Positions 48,912-57,150 of a stretch of 64,000 nucleotides of DNA are shown one piece after another. The position numbers and the translations under genes are program-made. The DNA lies in contig JAHABL010000001.1 in assembly GCA_018376445.1 (NCBI GenBank), forward strand, positions 1-64,000, read 5' to 3'. The notes under the pieces were generated by a model. The model worked only from the letters and a program-made list of their open reading frames with translations. It had not been told where the DNA came from and did not search any database. Origin of the DNA: Mycobacteriales bacterium. GTDB lineage: Bacteria > Actinomycetota > Actinomycetes > Mycobacteriales > Mycobacteriaceae. Numbering within the stretch: the first letter of the stretch is position 1; the number at the start of each line of letters is the position of its first letter.

Positions 48912-49562
48912 ATGACGACGATCGATTCCCGTCGACAGTATATCGACGCCGATCAGCAACCCTCGTCTGCCTCTTCGACCTCTGCCGCTCAGATGCATAG
49001 CCCGGCAGAAAACCCCCCGTCAGTCTCCACCAAGCGCCAAGGAATCTACTCTTGGGAGCGCTCGGAATGGGTCGCATACGCCCTCTGCCGCGAAGATGGT
49101 GGTGATTCCCTTTTCGTTAAAGGTGCCGCCCAACGCGCCGCCGCCCTGCGTTGCCGTGATTGCCCTGTCCTCATCCAGTGTCGTGCCGATGCCCTCGATT
49201 CTCGCGTGGAATTTGGTGTTTGGGGCGGTATGACGGAACGCGAACGCCGTTCCATCCTCCGTCACTTCCCAGATGTACCCTCCTGGCGCGATCTTCTCGA
49301 CCCACTCAGCCGCAACACCATCATTGCGGAGGGGGAAGGGGATCCGGAAGGTGCACTGGAAGCTCTCAAGACCCTCAACGTCAATACGGAGCGCCGCTTC
49401 AAGCGTCACAAGTCGTCCCAGATTCAGCAGTTCACTCGAGTCCTCACCGATATTGCCAACCGGCTGGACGCTGCCTCGGAGGATGACGATGACTCCGAGA
49501 TCGAGACCCTGGAAGCTATCGAGACGCTTCGCAATTTCGGTGGCCGCGCCGAACCCGACTAA
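48912..49562 (+). CDS. WhiB-family iron-sulfur transcription factor (WhiB4-like)
   Basis: A redox- or NO-sensing [4Fe-4S] regulator. The cluster cysteines are Cys59, Cys81, Cys84 and Cys90 (the C-x2-C-x5-C part in LRCRDCPVLIQC), and the WhiB turn GVWGG is at 102-106. At 216 residues it is about twice the usual size: a 50-residue Ser/Ala-rich N-terminus and a C-terminal extension of about 100 residues that is basic (RRFKRHKSS) then acidic (EDDDDSE). GGAGGAG places the start at ATG 48912, not 48897. Position between the phosphoesterase and DUF4177-RidA matches whiB4 (Rv3681c). Confidence 0.9.
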   Translation: MTTIDSRRQYIDADQQPSSASSTSAAQMHSPAENPPSVSTKRQGIYSWERSEWVAYALCREDGGDSLFVKGAAQRAAALRCRDCPVLIQCRADALDSRVEFGVWGGMTERERRSILRHFPDVPSWRDLLDPLSRNTIIAEGEGDPEGALEALKTLNVNTERRFKRHKSSQIQQFTRVLTDIANRLDAASEDDDDSEIETLEAIETLRNFGGRAEPD

Positions 49563-49601
49563 CGGTGCTAGCAGACTCCCCATCTTTTGTGGAACAGTCG
49601 C

Positions 49602-49607
49602 TAGACT
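49602..49607 (+). promoter_or_regulatory. -10 box of the DUF4177-ridA operon
   Basis: TAGACT, 6 nt before ATG 49614; suggests a leaderless mRNA. Confidence 0.5.
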
Positions 49608-49613
49608 TGTGTC

Positions 49614-49769
49614 ATGCGATTCGAATACGCCACTGTGCCTTTGCTTACCCACGTCACCAAGCAAATCCTCGATCAATGGGGTGCTGACGGTTGGGATCTC
49701 GTCACCGTGCTGCCCGGTCCTACGGGGGAACAGCACATCGCCTACATGAAGCGTCTACTGGAGGACTAA
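49614..49769 (+). CDS. DUF4177-family small protein
   Basis: A 51-residue protein, short enough to be missed by ordinary gene callers. It reads MRFEYATVPLLTHVTKQ, then LDQWGADGWDLVTVLPGP, ending YMKRLLED. The W-G-x-x-G-W-D-L-V core is the DUF4177 hallmark. The same small gene (Rv3678A) precedes the RidA gene in mycobacteria. Its stop TAA is directly followed by the ridA ATG, so the two are coupled. Function unknown. Confidence 0.88.
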   Translation: MRFEYATVPLLTHVTKQILDQWGADGWDLVTVLPGPTGEQHIAYMKRLLED

Positions 49770-50228
49770 ATGAACTGGGAACAACGCCTTAATGAGCTCC
49801 ATATCGATCTTCCCCCGGTAGCGCCCCCTGTTGCCGCCTACGTACCTGCCAAGCGTGCCGGTAACTTCGTCTACACGTCTGGCCAGCTGGCCTTCGTGGA
49901 TGGCAAACTGGGCGTCACCGGCAAAGTGGGCGACAAGGTTACCGCCGACCAAGCATACGCAGAAGCCCGGGTGGCAGTGCTAAATGCCATTGCGGCAGCT
50001 GCCTCCGTGTGTGGGCTGAACAACATCAAGTCCATCGTGAAAGTAGTTGGGTTTGTCAACTCAGCGGAAGGCTTCACTGGCCAAGCCGGCGTTATCAACG
50101 GTGCTTCCGAGATGCTGGGGGCAATCTTTGGCCAGGCAGGTCAGCATGCACGCTCCGCAGTGGGTGTCGCCGAATTGCCCCTCGATGCGGCAGTGGAAGT
50201 AGAACTCATCGTTGAGGTTAAGGACTAA
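49770..50228 (+). CDS. RidA/YjgF-family protein
   Basis: 152 residues of the Rid superfamily, cytoplasmic, usually trimeric. Canonical RidA deaminates reactive enamine/imine intermediates; this longer YjgF-like subgroup (NWEQRL start, VYTSGQLAFVDGKLG, QHARSAVGVAELPLDAAVEVELIVEV at the end, quoted in parts) has less certain activity. The canonical catalytic arginine context (R-S/T-x-V) appears as ARSAVGV. No intergenic gap to DUF4177. Equivalent to Rv3678c by position. Confidence 0.88.
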   Translation: MNWEQRLNELHIDLPPVAPPVAAYVPAKRAGNFVYTSGQLAFVDGKLGVTGKVGDKVTADQAYAEARVAVLNAIAAAASVCGLNNIKSIVKVVGFVNSAEGFTGQAGVINGASEMLGAIFGQAGQHARSAVGVAELPLDAAVEVELIVEVKD

Positions 50229-50281
50229 CACAATGCTGCGCTAGGCCGTGGCTCAGCTATCTCGTGGGCCACAAAGAGACA

Positions 50282-50319
50282 ACGAGGCGCCCCTTCCGGT
50301 GATGGAAGGGGCGCCTCGT
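50282..50319. terminator. perfect 16-bp hairpin between ridA and crp
   Basis: 50282-50297 pairs with 50304-50319 around GGTGAT; lies between convergent genes and serves as a shared terminator. Confidence 0.8.
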
Positions 50320-50350
50320 AAGCTCTCAGGTGGTGCCGTCGGCGGAGCGG

Positions 50351-51028
50351 TTAGCGGGCGCGGCGGGCCAGGTGCTCGCTTTCGCAGATCACTACGGCTT
50401 TGCCTTCCAGGCGGATCCATCCGCGGTGGGCGAACTCTGCCAGGGCTTTGTTCACGGTCTCCCGGGAAGCACCCACCAGCTGGGCGATCTCCTCCTGAGT
50501 GAGGTCATGGTTGACGCGGACGGTGTTGCCTTCCTGGCTACCAAAGCGCTGGGCCAGCTGCAGCAACGCCTTGGCGACGCGGCCTGGCACATCGGTGAAG
50601 ATGAGGTCGGCCAGGCTGTTGTTGGTACGGCGCAGGCGGCGGGCGAGCACGCGGAGCAGCTGCTCGGCAATCTGGGGGCGGGCATCGAGCCAGCGGCGCA
50701 GCGCCTGCCTGTCCATGGTGTAGGTGCGAACGTCGGTGACGCAGATACCGGAGGAGGTACGCGGGCCCGGGTCGAAGATGGAGAGTTCACCGAACATGTC
50801 GGAGGGGCCCAGGATGGCGAGGAGGTTTTCACGGCCGTCGGGCGCAGTGCGGGACAGCTTCAGCTTGCCGTCCACGATGATGTAGAGCTTGTCGCCCGGT
50901 TCACCTTCGCGAATGATGGTGTCGCCCTTGCTGAAAGATTCGGGCACCAGGTCCTTCAACAGTGCAGAAACGGAAGCTGCATCCATGCCCTGGAAAATGC
51001 CGGCGCGCGCGAGAATATCCTCGTCCAC
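50351..51028 (-). CDS. crp: CRP/FNR-family cAMP-responsive regulator (Crp/GlxR)
   Basis: A 225-residue global transcription regulator. The N-terminal cyclic nucleotide-binding domain includes [17 protein letters not shown] and the phosphate-binding cassette [15 protein letters not shown] (about 80-94). A long dimer helix leads to the winged helix-turn-helix with [20 protein letters not shown] (about 176-195). Corresponds to M. tuberculosis Crp (Rv3676) and C. glutamicum GlxR. GAGGTG precedes GTG 51028. Co-directional with the small membrane protein upstream. Confidence 0.95.
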   Translation of the reverse strand: MDEDILARAGIFQGMDAASVSALLKDLVPESFSKGDTIIREGEPGDKLYIIVDGKLKLSRTAPDGRENLLAILGPSDMFGELSIFDPGPRTSSGICVTDVRTYTMDRQALRRWLDARPQIAEQLLRVLARRLRRTNNSLADLIFTDVPGRVAKALLQLAQRFGSQEGNTVRVNHDLTQEEIAQLVGASRETVNKALAEFAHRGWIRLEGKAVVICESEHLARRAR

Positions 51029-51187
51029 GTGTCACCTCATCTCGAGTGGAACTAATACGAAAAGTGTAGCGCATCTCATAGTTTTTTCCTGAATATCGGG
51101 CGGTACTGAGGGGGTGTCTCTGCAGCCCGGCAACTACGCTTCGACAAGCATATATGCGGAAAATCTTAGGCTAGACGGGCGGGTGAG

Positions 51188-51454
51188 CTACTCCGCTGTC
51201 GTCGGTTCGTCGTCCTCCGGGGGATTCTCCGGCTCAGTCGTCGCTAACGGGGCACCATCTTCCACCGCGATGATGGCTGTCTCCGCAGTTGCTGGAGACC
51301 CCTGCGGGGAGGCGGGGATAATGGTGACGGCGGGAGTGGTCACAACTCCAGGCTCCGGAGGGCTGACGATGGCGCGCTCCACACGGTCCATAATGAGCGC
51401 GAAGGCACCTACCACAAACGGCATCAAAACGAGAGTTAGTGCATACAATCCCAT
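51188..51454 (-). CDS. small single-pass membrane protein
   Basis: 88 residues: one helix at the N-terminus (about 2-21), then a Pro/Thr/Ala-rich tail that becomes acidic (ENPPEDDEPTTAE). It lies between crp and nth as a small membrane gene does in mycobacteria (Rv3675 by position). No function can be assigned. It starts 44 bp from the divergent nth and has TTTACT 6 nt before ATG 51454. Confidence 0.6.
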   Translation of the reverse strand: MGLYALTLVLMPFVVGAFALIMDRVERAIVSPPEPGVVTTPAVTIIPASPQGSPATAETAIIAVEDGAPLATTEPENPPEDDEPTTAE

Positions 51455-51460
51455 GCTCTA

Positions 51461-51466
51461 AGTAAA
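51461..51466 (-). promoter_or_regulatory. -10 box of the small membrane protein gene
   Basis: TTTACT on the minus strand, 6 nt before ATG 51454, in the 44-bp divergent gap to nth. Confidence 0.4.
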
Positions 51467-51486
51467 CACCATCCGGGCGGAAAAAG

Positions 51487-51492
51487 TATCCT
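51487..51492 (+). promoter_or_regulatory. -10 box of leaderless nth
   Basis: TATCCT, 6 nt before ATG 51499; favours this start over the GTG at 51493. Confidence 0.55.
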
Positions 51493-51498
51493 GTGGTT

Positions 51499-52311
51499 AT
51501 GGCTGCCCCACAATCCCTCACCCCTTCCCCGGCTGAGTCGCGTCCGCGAGGCCCCCGCCACCCGGCCGCAACCGGAGCAGAGTCCCGGCGTGGACTTGTC
51601 ACCCGTGCCCGCCGTATGGCCCGTACGCTGGCCGTCGCTTATCCGGAGGCTTACTGCGAACTCACCTTCCACAGTCCCTTTCAGCTGGTGGTGGCAACGG
51701 TGCTGTCCGCCCAGTGCACGGACGTACGGGTGAACCAGGTTACTCCCGAACTATTTCGGCGTTTTCCCGATGCGCACGCTATGGCGGGAGCGTCCCTCGT
51801 CGAGATTGAGGAGATCATTCGTCCCACTGGCTTTTTCCGGGCTAAGGCGGCTAATATTCACGCTCTTTCTCTCCAGCTAGTGGAGCATTGGGACGGTGAA
51901 GTACCACCCCGTTTGGAGGATCTGGTGGTGCTGCCCGGTGTTGGACGGAAGACCGCCAATGTGGTGCTAGGCAACGCTTTCGACATCCCCGGCCTGACCA
52001 TTGATACCCACTTCGGACGGCTTGCACGGCGCTGGAAATGGACCGAGAGCGAGGACCCGGTCCAGGTGGAGAAGGAAGTGGGGGAGATTATTCCGCGGCC
52101 AGAGTGGACGGTGCTGTCGCATCGCATCATTTTCCACGGGCGACGGGTCTGCCATTCGCGGCGGCCCGCCTGCGGTGCCTGTTTCCTGGCTGCAGACTGC
52201 CCGAGTTTTGGGCTTGGCCCCACCGACCCCGGCACGGCAGCAGATCTGGTGAAGGGTGAAAACCGTATGGAGTTGCTGCGCCTGGCGGGAATTGAAGAAC
52301 ACACACAGTAG
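51499..52311 (+). CDS. nth: endonuclease III
   Basis: A bifunctional DNA glycosylase/AP lyase removing oxidised pyrimidines. The 270 residues have an N-terminal Pro/Arg-rich extension of about 35, the helix-hairpin-helix [14 protein letters not shown] with the catalytic Lys, [12 protein letters not shown] with the catalytic Asp, and the iron-sulfur loop C-x6-C-x2-C-x5-C in [18 protein letters not shown]. Leaderless start at ATG 51499 is supported by the -10 box. Confidence 0.95.
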   Translation: MAAPQSLTPSPAESRPRGPRHPAATGAESRRGLVTRARRMARTLAVAYPEAYCELTFHSPFQLVVATVLSAQCTDVRVNQVTPELFRRFPDAHAMAGASLVEIEEIIRPTGFFRAKAANIHALSLQLVEHWDGEVPPRLEDLVVLPGVGRKTANVVLGNAFDIPGLTIDTHFGRLARRWKWTESEDPVQVEKEVGEIIPRPEWTVLSHRIIFHGRRVCHSRRPACGACFLAADCPSFGLGPTDPGTAADLVKGENRMELLRLAGIEEHTQ

Positions 52312-52343
52312 CCAGGAGCAGGCCACAGTTGCCAGGAGCAGGC
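52311..52343 (+). repeat. 13-nt direct repeat after nth
   Basis: GCCAGGAGCAGGC at 52311-52323 and 52331-52343, in the 224-bp gap between nth and marP. Confidence 0.6.
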
Positions 52344-52535
52344 GCAGAAGTGGGCACCGGGCGAGCAGCTATCTTGGCAAGTGTCCAAACGTGACCTTGC
52401 TGGTTTCTCCGGTAGGATTTTGAGAGATAACAGCGGAGAGAGCAGTGTGGGCTGCTGCGTGGACGGGGCAGGAGTAGGCTGCTCAGCCACCATCCAGCGG
52501 GACCTAGCCCTGGCGCACGCACGAAGGAGGCAGAG

Positions 52536-53771
52536 GTGTCTGCACTGACATTCGACATCTTGGCTCTGCTTGCCTTCATTGTTTTCGGTGCCTACGGTTG
52601 GGTGACCGGATTCACCCCCAGCCTGTACGGATTTTTCGGCGCCGTCATCGGCATCATCATCGAGTACTTCACCCTCCCCTATATCCTTTCCGCCGCCACC
52701 AATGGGCAGCTGCGCTTCATCGTGGGCATCACCTATGGCTTCGTGCTGGTGTCTCTCTGTTCAGTGGGAGCAGAGATTGTGGGCCTCTACATTCGGGATC
52801 GGCTGGGGCTGCAAAAATCCCGCATTTCGCGCATGGCTGGCTCAGTGTTCAAGATTTTCCTAGCCGCCGTCCTCATCTGGGTGTTCTTCTCGCCCCTTTC
52901 GGTCCAGCCCAACACACATCTGGGCAAGGTGATGCGCGAATCCCGGGTGATGACCGTCATCGACACCTTCGCCCCCAACGCGGCGCAGAAAATTCCCGAG
53001 ATGCTGGACGATTCGGCGCGCACCGCATCCCTCCAGCAGATGACCGACCGGTCCTCCCGGTTCGCCGGCTCTGGTATCCCAGACGAAAACATTGTGGAAA
53101 CCCCCGCCATTGTGAAGGCCCGACGCAGCGTGGTGAAGATTGTAGGCGAGGCGACTGACTGTCATCGCAGGCTGGAAGGCACCGGTTTCATCTACTCTCC
53201 CGGCCTGGTGGTGACGAATGCCCATGTGGTGGCAGGCGCACGGATTATTCGCGTACACACGGTGAAGGGTGTGTTCCGGGCGCGCCCCATTGTTTTCAAC
53301 GCTATGCGAGATGTAGCGGTGCTGTGGGTGCCGGACATCTCGTCCAACCGTCTCGTACTCCCGGCCCTTTTACCCGCTGACGAGGATACCGTTGAGGCCG
53401 GTCAGGCTGTGGTGGTTCCCGGCTTCCCCAATAATGGCCCTTACCGGGTGGCACCGGCCCGTCTCCTGGAACACTTCATCCTGCAAGGACCGGGCATCTA
53501 TGGCACGACCATTGTGGAGCGGCAGGCGTATGCGCTGCTGGGCGGTTTGATGAGCGGTAACTCCGGGGGCCCCTTGTTGAACCTCAAAGGCCAGTACCTG
53601 GGCATTGTGTTCGGGGTAGCGACAGATAAGAACAATACCGCCTACGCACTGAGCTACCGAGAAGTGGAGCCGGTGCTGCGGAAGGCCATGACGACTCGTG
53701 AGAAGGTTTCCACGGGTCGGTGCGTGCCGTTGGAAACAGAGGTCACTCAGACGACGGTGAAGCAGGGCTAG
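52536..53771 (+). CDS. marP: membrane serine protease MarP (acid resistance)
   Basis: A periplasmic-facing protease needed for acid and oxidative stress survival in mycobacteria. The 411 residues have four N-terminal helices of a CvpA-like domain (about 5-120) and a trypsin-like domain (about 190-390) with His230 (TNAHVV), Asp259 (RDVAVLWV) and Ser343 (SGNSGGP). Size and catalytic spacing agree with M. tuberculosis MarP (Rv3671c). GAAGGAGG precedes GTG 52536. The stop overlaps that of the EphE-like gene in CTAG. Confidence 0.94.
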   Translation: MSALTFDILALLAFIVFGAYGWVTGFTPSLYGFFGAVIGIIIEYFTLPYILSAATNGQLRFIVGITYGFVLVSLCSVGAEIVGLYIRDRLGLQKSRISRMAGSVFKIFLAAVLIWVFFSPLSVQPNTHLGKVMRESRVMTVIDTFAPNAAQKIPEMLDDSARTASLQQMTDRSSRFAGSGIPDENIVETPAIVKARRSVVKIVGEATDCHRRLEGTGFIYSPGLVVTNAHVVAGARIIRVHTVKGVFRARPIVFNAMRDVAVLWVPDISSNRLVLPALLPADEDTVEAGQAVVVPGFPNNGPYRVAPARLLEHFILQGPGIYGTTIVERQAYALLGGLMSGNSGGPLLNLKGQYLGIVFGVATDKNNTAYALSYREVEPVLRKAMTTREKVSTGRCVPLETEVTQTTVKQG

Positions 53772-54769
53772 CGCGGCGGAACCGCGGCTAGGCGGGGTTC
53801 TCCCAGGTAGTGCACGAGCAGGCTGGAGAAAAGCTGAGGCGCCTCAAGCTGGGGGAAGAAACCGCAGTGCGGCACCGTCACCACTTGCAAGCTTTCGGTG
53901 AAGCGGGTGCTGTCTTTGAGGGCGTCGAGGGAAACGACGGGGTCGTGTTCTCCGCGGAATGCGATGACGGGGAGGGTAAGGCGGCGCTTCATCTTTTGGC
54001 TGTAGCGGAAACCATCGGCGCGGAAGCGGGAGCGGCCCAGCCAACGTAGATATTCGTTAGCGCAGTAGCCCACGTTGGTGATGCGGAGGGCATCACCGAA
54101 TACCTGCACGGCTTCTTTCCCATCGGTGGTTTTTGTCCAGCCGTCGTTGGCCCGATGCCCCAGGTAGTCCTCGATCCAGCCAGGTTGCTGTATCCGCCAT
54201 TCGGTGAAGCGGGGAACTTGGGCGCTGAAGAAGGGGCCGACGGCGCGGTTACTGGTGAAGACCTTTTTGAGGAGGTCAACGCGCTGGACGAGGGGGTGCG
54301 GGGACCCTACCACGATGAGTTTGGTGACTCCTTTGCGGAACATGCGGGCCATGGTCCAGCCGACGGCGCCGCCGAGCCCGTGTCCGACGACAATGACGGT
54401 GCGGTGTCCTGTGGCGCGAACCAGGCCGGCCATGTCGTTGGCGGCGGTCACGAGGTCGTAGCCGCGTGGGGGTTTGTCGGAGTTTCCGTAGCCGCGAAGG
54501 TCGACAGCCACGGCGTGGAAACCGGCTGCGGCGATGGGCTGGAGTTGGTGGTGCCAGGTCCACCAGTGTTCGCCGTAGCCGTGGAGGAGGAGGACGAGGG
54601 GTGGGAGTTCACTTGGGGGGTGGTTGTGTTCCCAGTTGTCGGGGAGGACGTCGGCGACATGCAGGTGGATGCCGTTGGTGGAAATAAGGCGATGCCGCCA
54701 CGGACCCGGGACGCATACACTGTCCGGCTCGGGCGGTGTAGTGGGGGTCGCGTGGCGGCTATCGGTCAT
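53768..54769 (-). CDS. EphE-like alpha/beta hydrolase lacking a nucleophile
   Basis: A 333-residue alpha/beta-hydrolase related to the mycobacterial epoxide hydrolase-like EphE by sequence pattern and position (Rv3670). It keeps the oxyanion loop HGYGEHWW (about 63-70), the acid in FRGEHDPVV (Asp276) and the histidine in PHCGFFPQLE (His301). The nucleophile elbow reads VVGHGLGGA, with Gly131 (codon GGG) where Ser or Asp is required. It is therefore probably not a hydrolase, though a binding or scaffold role is possible. A TATTCT box lies 7 nt before ATG 54769. Confidence 0.82.
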   Translation of the reverse strand: MTDSRHATPTTPPEPDSVCVPGPWRHRLISTNGIHLHVADVLPDNWEHNHPPSELPPLVLLLHGYGEHWWTWHHQLQPIAAAGFHAVAVDLRGYGNSDKPPRGYDLVTAANDMAGLVRATGHRTVIVVGHGLGGAVGWTMARMFRKGVTKLIVVGSPHPLVQRVDLLKKVFTSNRAVGPFFSAQVPRFTEWRIQQPGWIEDYLGHRANDGWTKTTDGKEAVQVFGDALRITNVGYCANEYLRWLGRSRFRADGFRYSQKMKRRLTLPVIAFRGEHDPVVSLDALKDSTRFTESLQVVTVPHCGFFPQLEAPQLFSSLLVHYLGEPRLAAVPPR

Positions 54770-54776
54770 GCCATTG

Positions 54777-54782
54777 AGAATA
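54777..54782 (-). promoter_or_regulatory. -10 box of the EphE-like gene
   Basis: TATTCT on the minus strand, 7 nt before ATG 54769. Confidence 0.45.
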
Positions 54783-54826
54783 GCCCACCTGTGCGGTTTC
54801 TGCCGCGGTGTGGTGGTTGAGTGCTA

Positions 54827-55342
54827 TTACTGCAGGTAGGTGTATCCGCTGGGGGCAGCCTTGGTGCTGCTGGGGACGACTTCCTTCAGCTTTTCAACAG
54901 ACTCGATGGTCTTTTCAGGTTTCTCGATCTGCTTCATCTTCCAGATGCCGATGCCGACGAAGATACCGGCGAAGACCAGCAGCAGCAGGAAGACGATGAG
55001 GTAACCGCACCAATCCCAGGTCACGGTGCCGAGCCAGAGGGAGAAGAGTTTGGCCCACATCATGATGAAGGGGAAGAACGACATAAGGGCGAAGACAGCG
55101 GCGATGATGAAGAAGATACTGCCCATGGCGCCACGCTTCACCTGGAGGCCGATTTCAGCCTTGGCAAGCTCGATTTCTGAGCGAACGAGGGTAGAGACCT
55201 GTTCCGCGGCGGTCTTGGCAAGCTGGCCGATGCTGGCATCCTTGGGTTGCGGGATGGCGTCGTACATTGCGATGCCAGAGATCTGAGCGGAGGCGGCCGA
55301 ATCTGCAGCCGAGTCTCCTCCGAAGCGGTCCTTGATGCTCAC
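54827..55342 (-). CDS. holin-superfamily III-like membrane protein
   Basis: A 171-residue membrane protein like Rv3669, of the actinobacterial phage-holin family (PF07332 type). After a 45-residue cytoplasmic N-terminus come an amphipathic helix (LVRSEIELAKAEIGLQVKRG) and two strong helices (about 75-95 and 105-128). The tail is Lys/Glu-rich. Despite the name, chromosomal members are not prophage genes; their role is unknown, possibly envelope-related. GGAGGAACA precedes GTG 55342. Co-directional with the EphE-like gene, 57 nt apart. Confidence 0.78.
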   Translation of the reverse strand: MSIKDRFGGDSAADSAASAQISGIAMYDAIPQPKDASIGQLAKTAAEQVSTLVRSEIELAKAEIGLQVKRGAMGSIFFIIAAVFALMSFFPFIMMWAKLFSLWLGTVTWDWCGYLIVFLLLLVFAGIFVGIGIWKMKQIEKPEKTIESVEKLKEVVPSSTKAAPSGYTYLQ

Positions 55343-55470
55343 TGTTCCTCCAAAATTAAGAATGGGAAATGCCCGTAGCTTCTATGGTGCCACGAAATGT
55401 TGGGCTACACCTAGAGTCTCGGAAACAATGTTGTGTACATGGGGGCTGTTTTGGCCCGTATTTTACCCCG

Positions 55471-56379
55471 TTAGCCCAGTGTGGGAATTCCCTGTGGGAA
55501 AGCTTCTTGCAGCCGTTTTTCTATGTCGTGTTGGATCTGTTGTTGTACTTCGGGTGGGATGAGCTTGCGAATATCTGGGATGTCGTCCTGTTTGATAGTG
55601 GGGAGAGGAGGCAGATTGGTGGATCTGTCACCTATGCCGAGTTTCGGTTTCTTGAGTTTTCCGTGGTTGGTGAGGGCCAGGAGTTGTGCCTCTGTGCCGT
55701 TGAAGGTGTTGAGGTCAATGGGGGTGGCGACGCCGTCAACCCAGCCGCTGCCGGTGTATTGCCAGAAGGTCCAGTTGGTCCAGCCGCCGGGGAGGGGGAG
55801 GGTGGGACTGTTGCCACCGTTGTAGTCGGCGATCCAGAGGGGACGTTCGGAAAACTCTGTGGTGTTGGCCATTTGGTAGCGCCAGAAGCCGGGGGAGACG
55901 TAGATGATGGTTTGTCGCCCTGTGAGCGTGTCAAGGGTAGCGAGGAAAGTACGTACCCATGCTTGTAGGGCGACGGGGCCGAGCCCGCCGGTTTCTTCGA
56001 GGTCCAGGACGGGTGGGAGATCGAGGTCGGTGGTGTTAGTGGCGAGGACTGCCGCGTAATGCTGGGCTTGGAGAACAGCTGAGTATTGTGGCAGAGCGTA
56101 ATGGTAAGTGCCGCGAATAAGTCCGGCCTCCCGCATGGAGTCGGAGTCTTCCCGGTAGTGCGGGTTGACGTAGCTGATGCCTTCGGTGGCTTTGACGATG
56201 GCGAAGTGGTGGCCGGCGGCTTTAACGCGGGCCCAGTTGATGGCCAGGGAACCGGGGTGTTGGTGGCTGGCGACGTCTGAACCTGCGAGAAGTGCGGTGG
56301 CAGGACCGGCGATGGCAAGGCTCACGGCGGTTGCTCCTGCGACGATCAGCATTTTGGTACGGCTTGACCGGTGACTCAT
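55471..56379 (-). CDS. secreted GH25 lysozyme (N-acetylmuramidase)
   Basis: Cleaves the MurNAc-GlcNAc bond of peptidoglycan. The 302 residues have a signal peptide (about 1-31), then a GH25 barrel with Asp35 in GSDVASHQ and the catalytic pair Asp126/Glu128 in LDLEET, plus FWQYTGSGWVDG and IDLNTFNG near the end. The C-terminal 65 residues are charged, coiled-coil-like (QQQIQHDIEKRLQEAF). TAACAT lies 7 nt before ATG 56379. It likely remodels the cell wall. Confidence 0.9.
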   Translation of the reverse strand: MSHRSSRTKMLIVAGATAVSLAIAGPATALLAGSDVASHQHPGSLAINWARVKAAGHHFAIVKATEGISYVNPHYREDSDSMREAGLIRGTYHYALPQYSAVLQAQHYAAVLATNTTDLDLPPVLDLEETGGLGPVALQAWVRTFLATLDTLTGRQTIIYVSPGFWRYQMANTTEFSERPLWIADYNGGNSPTLPLPGGWTNWTFWQYTGSGWVDGVATPIDLNTFNGTEAQLLALTNHGKLKKPKLGIGDRSTNLPPLPTIKQDDIPDIRKLIPPEVQQQIQHDIEKRLQEAFPQGIPTLG

Positions 56380-56386
56380 GTGAATG

Positions 56387-56392
56387 ATGTTA
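56387..56392 (-). promoter_or_regulatory. -10 box of the GH25 gene
   Basis: TAACAT on the minus strand, 7 nt before ATG 56379. Confidence 0.45.
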
Positions 56393-56573
56393 CCAGTGTT
56401 ATTAATGTGATCTGTAATGATGAGGGTGCGTTGCCGGAAAAAATTTCACTGAGATGACGTGGGGTTACGCCATCCAGGTAGCGATTTTTCACAACGCCTA
56501 ACAGTGGGGCCGCGACGGAAGGTGGCGTGCCGGTCGGAGTGGAGTGTAGACGGTGTGAAGAGTGACGGAGGCA

Positions 56574-56607
56574 TCAAAAAACCCGCCCCGAGCGCTCCGA
56601 GGCGGGT
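56574..56607 (-). terminator. orphan rho-independent terminator, minus strand
   Basis: ACCCGCC (56581-56587) pairs with GGCGGGT (56601-56607). On the minus strand the hairpin is followed by TTTTTT. It must end a minus-strand transcript starting between about 56610 and 57250, where no gene is visible. Confidence 0.65.
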
Positions 56608-57150
56608 CTCTTTCACTGTAGATGTCAGTCATGGACTGAACTGAGGTTCAAAATGTGGAACAGCGGCGAACACTTCGTCCGCCGCCTCCGCACGGTAATC
56701 GAATGATCAGATCGTGCCATAGTGGAGTCGTTATTGAGATTCAGCCGGCACTCCCACAAAACTCTCCAGCTCCATGGGACCGGCAACCTCCCGCTCGTAG
56801 GTGCCCGTCGAGACAGGCGACACGTGGGTATCCGATTACCGTGCAGGAAACCGTGACAGGGGGTCGAACCTTCTTTTTCCGATTCGGCCTTTGCCGTCCT
56901 CGTTTTCCGTACTTTCATCATGCGCCGACCCCGGAAAAGCAGCTATTGGGGGGTACTACAAACCGGCCGGATGGAAACAAGACAAAAAAACAATGGACGT
57001 TTTCCCGCAAGCTAATTGGAAAGCGTCTAAAGGGTAAACACACAGGCCAAACTGGGTAAATGAAGAAAAAATCAGACATGTTTGGGCTGGAACTAGCTCG
57101 AAAAACGAATTGCTAAACGATAACGAAAAGGTCGAAGTTGCCACACTCTG

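Noticed and set aside
54827..56379. Prophage remnant suggested by a holin-like gene next to a lysozyme gene
   Set aside because: The holin-like protein belongs to a chromosomal actinobacterial family in conserved synteny, and no integrase, terminase or structural gene is present.
56856..56874. tRNA T-loop-like GGTTCGACCCCC on the minus strand
   Set aside because: The flanking bases do not pair as a T-stem and no acceptor or anticodon arm fits.
56948..56953. Six-C run on the minus strand as a possible 6C RNA, which in actinobacteria often sits near tad-like genes
   Set aside because: The flanks do not form the required C-loop hairpins and the second C run has only five C; position alone is not enough.
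56625..57059. Short frames of 98 and 134 codons in the gene-free region
   Set aside because: No ribosome sites, no recognisable domain and base use unlike the neighbouring genes.
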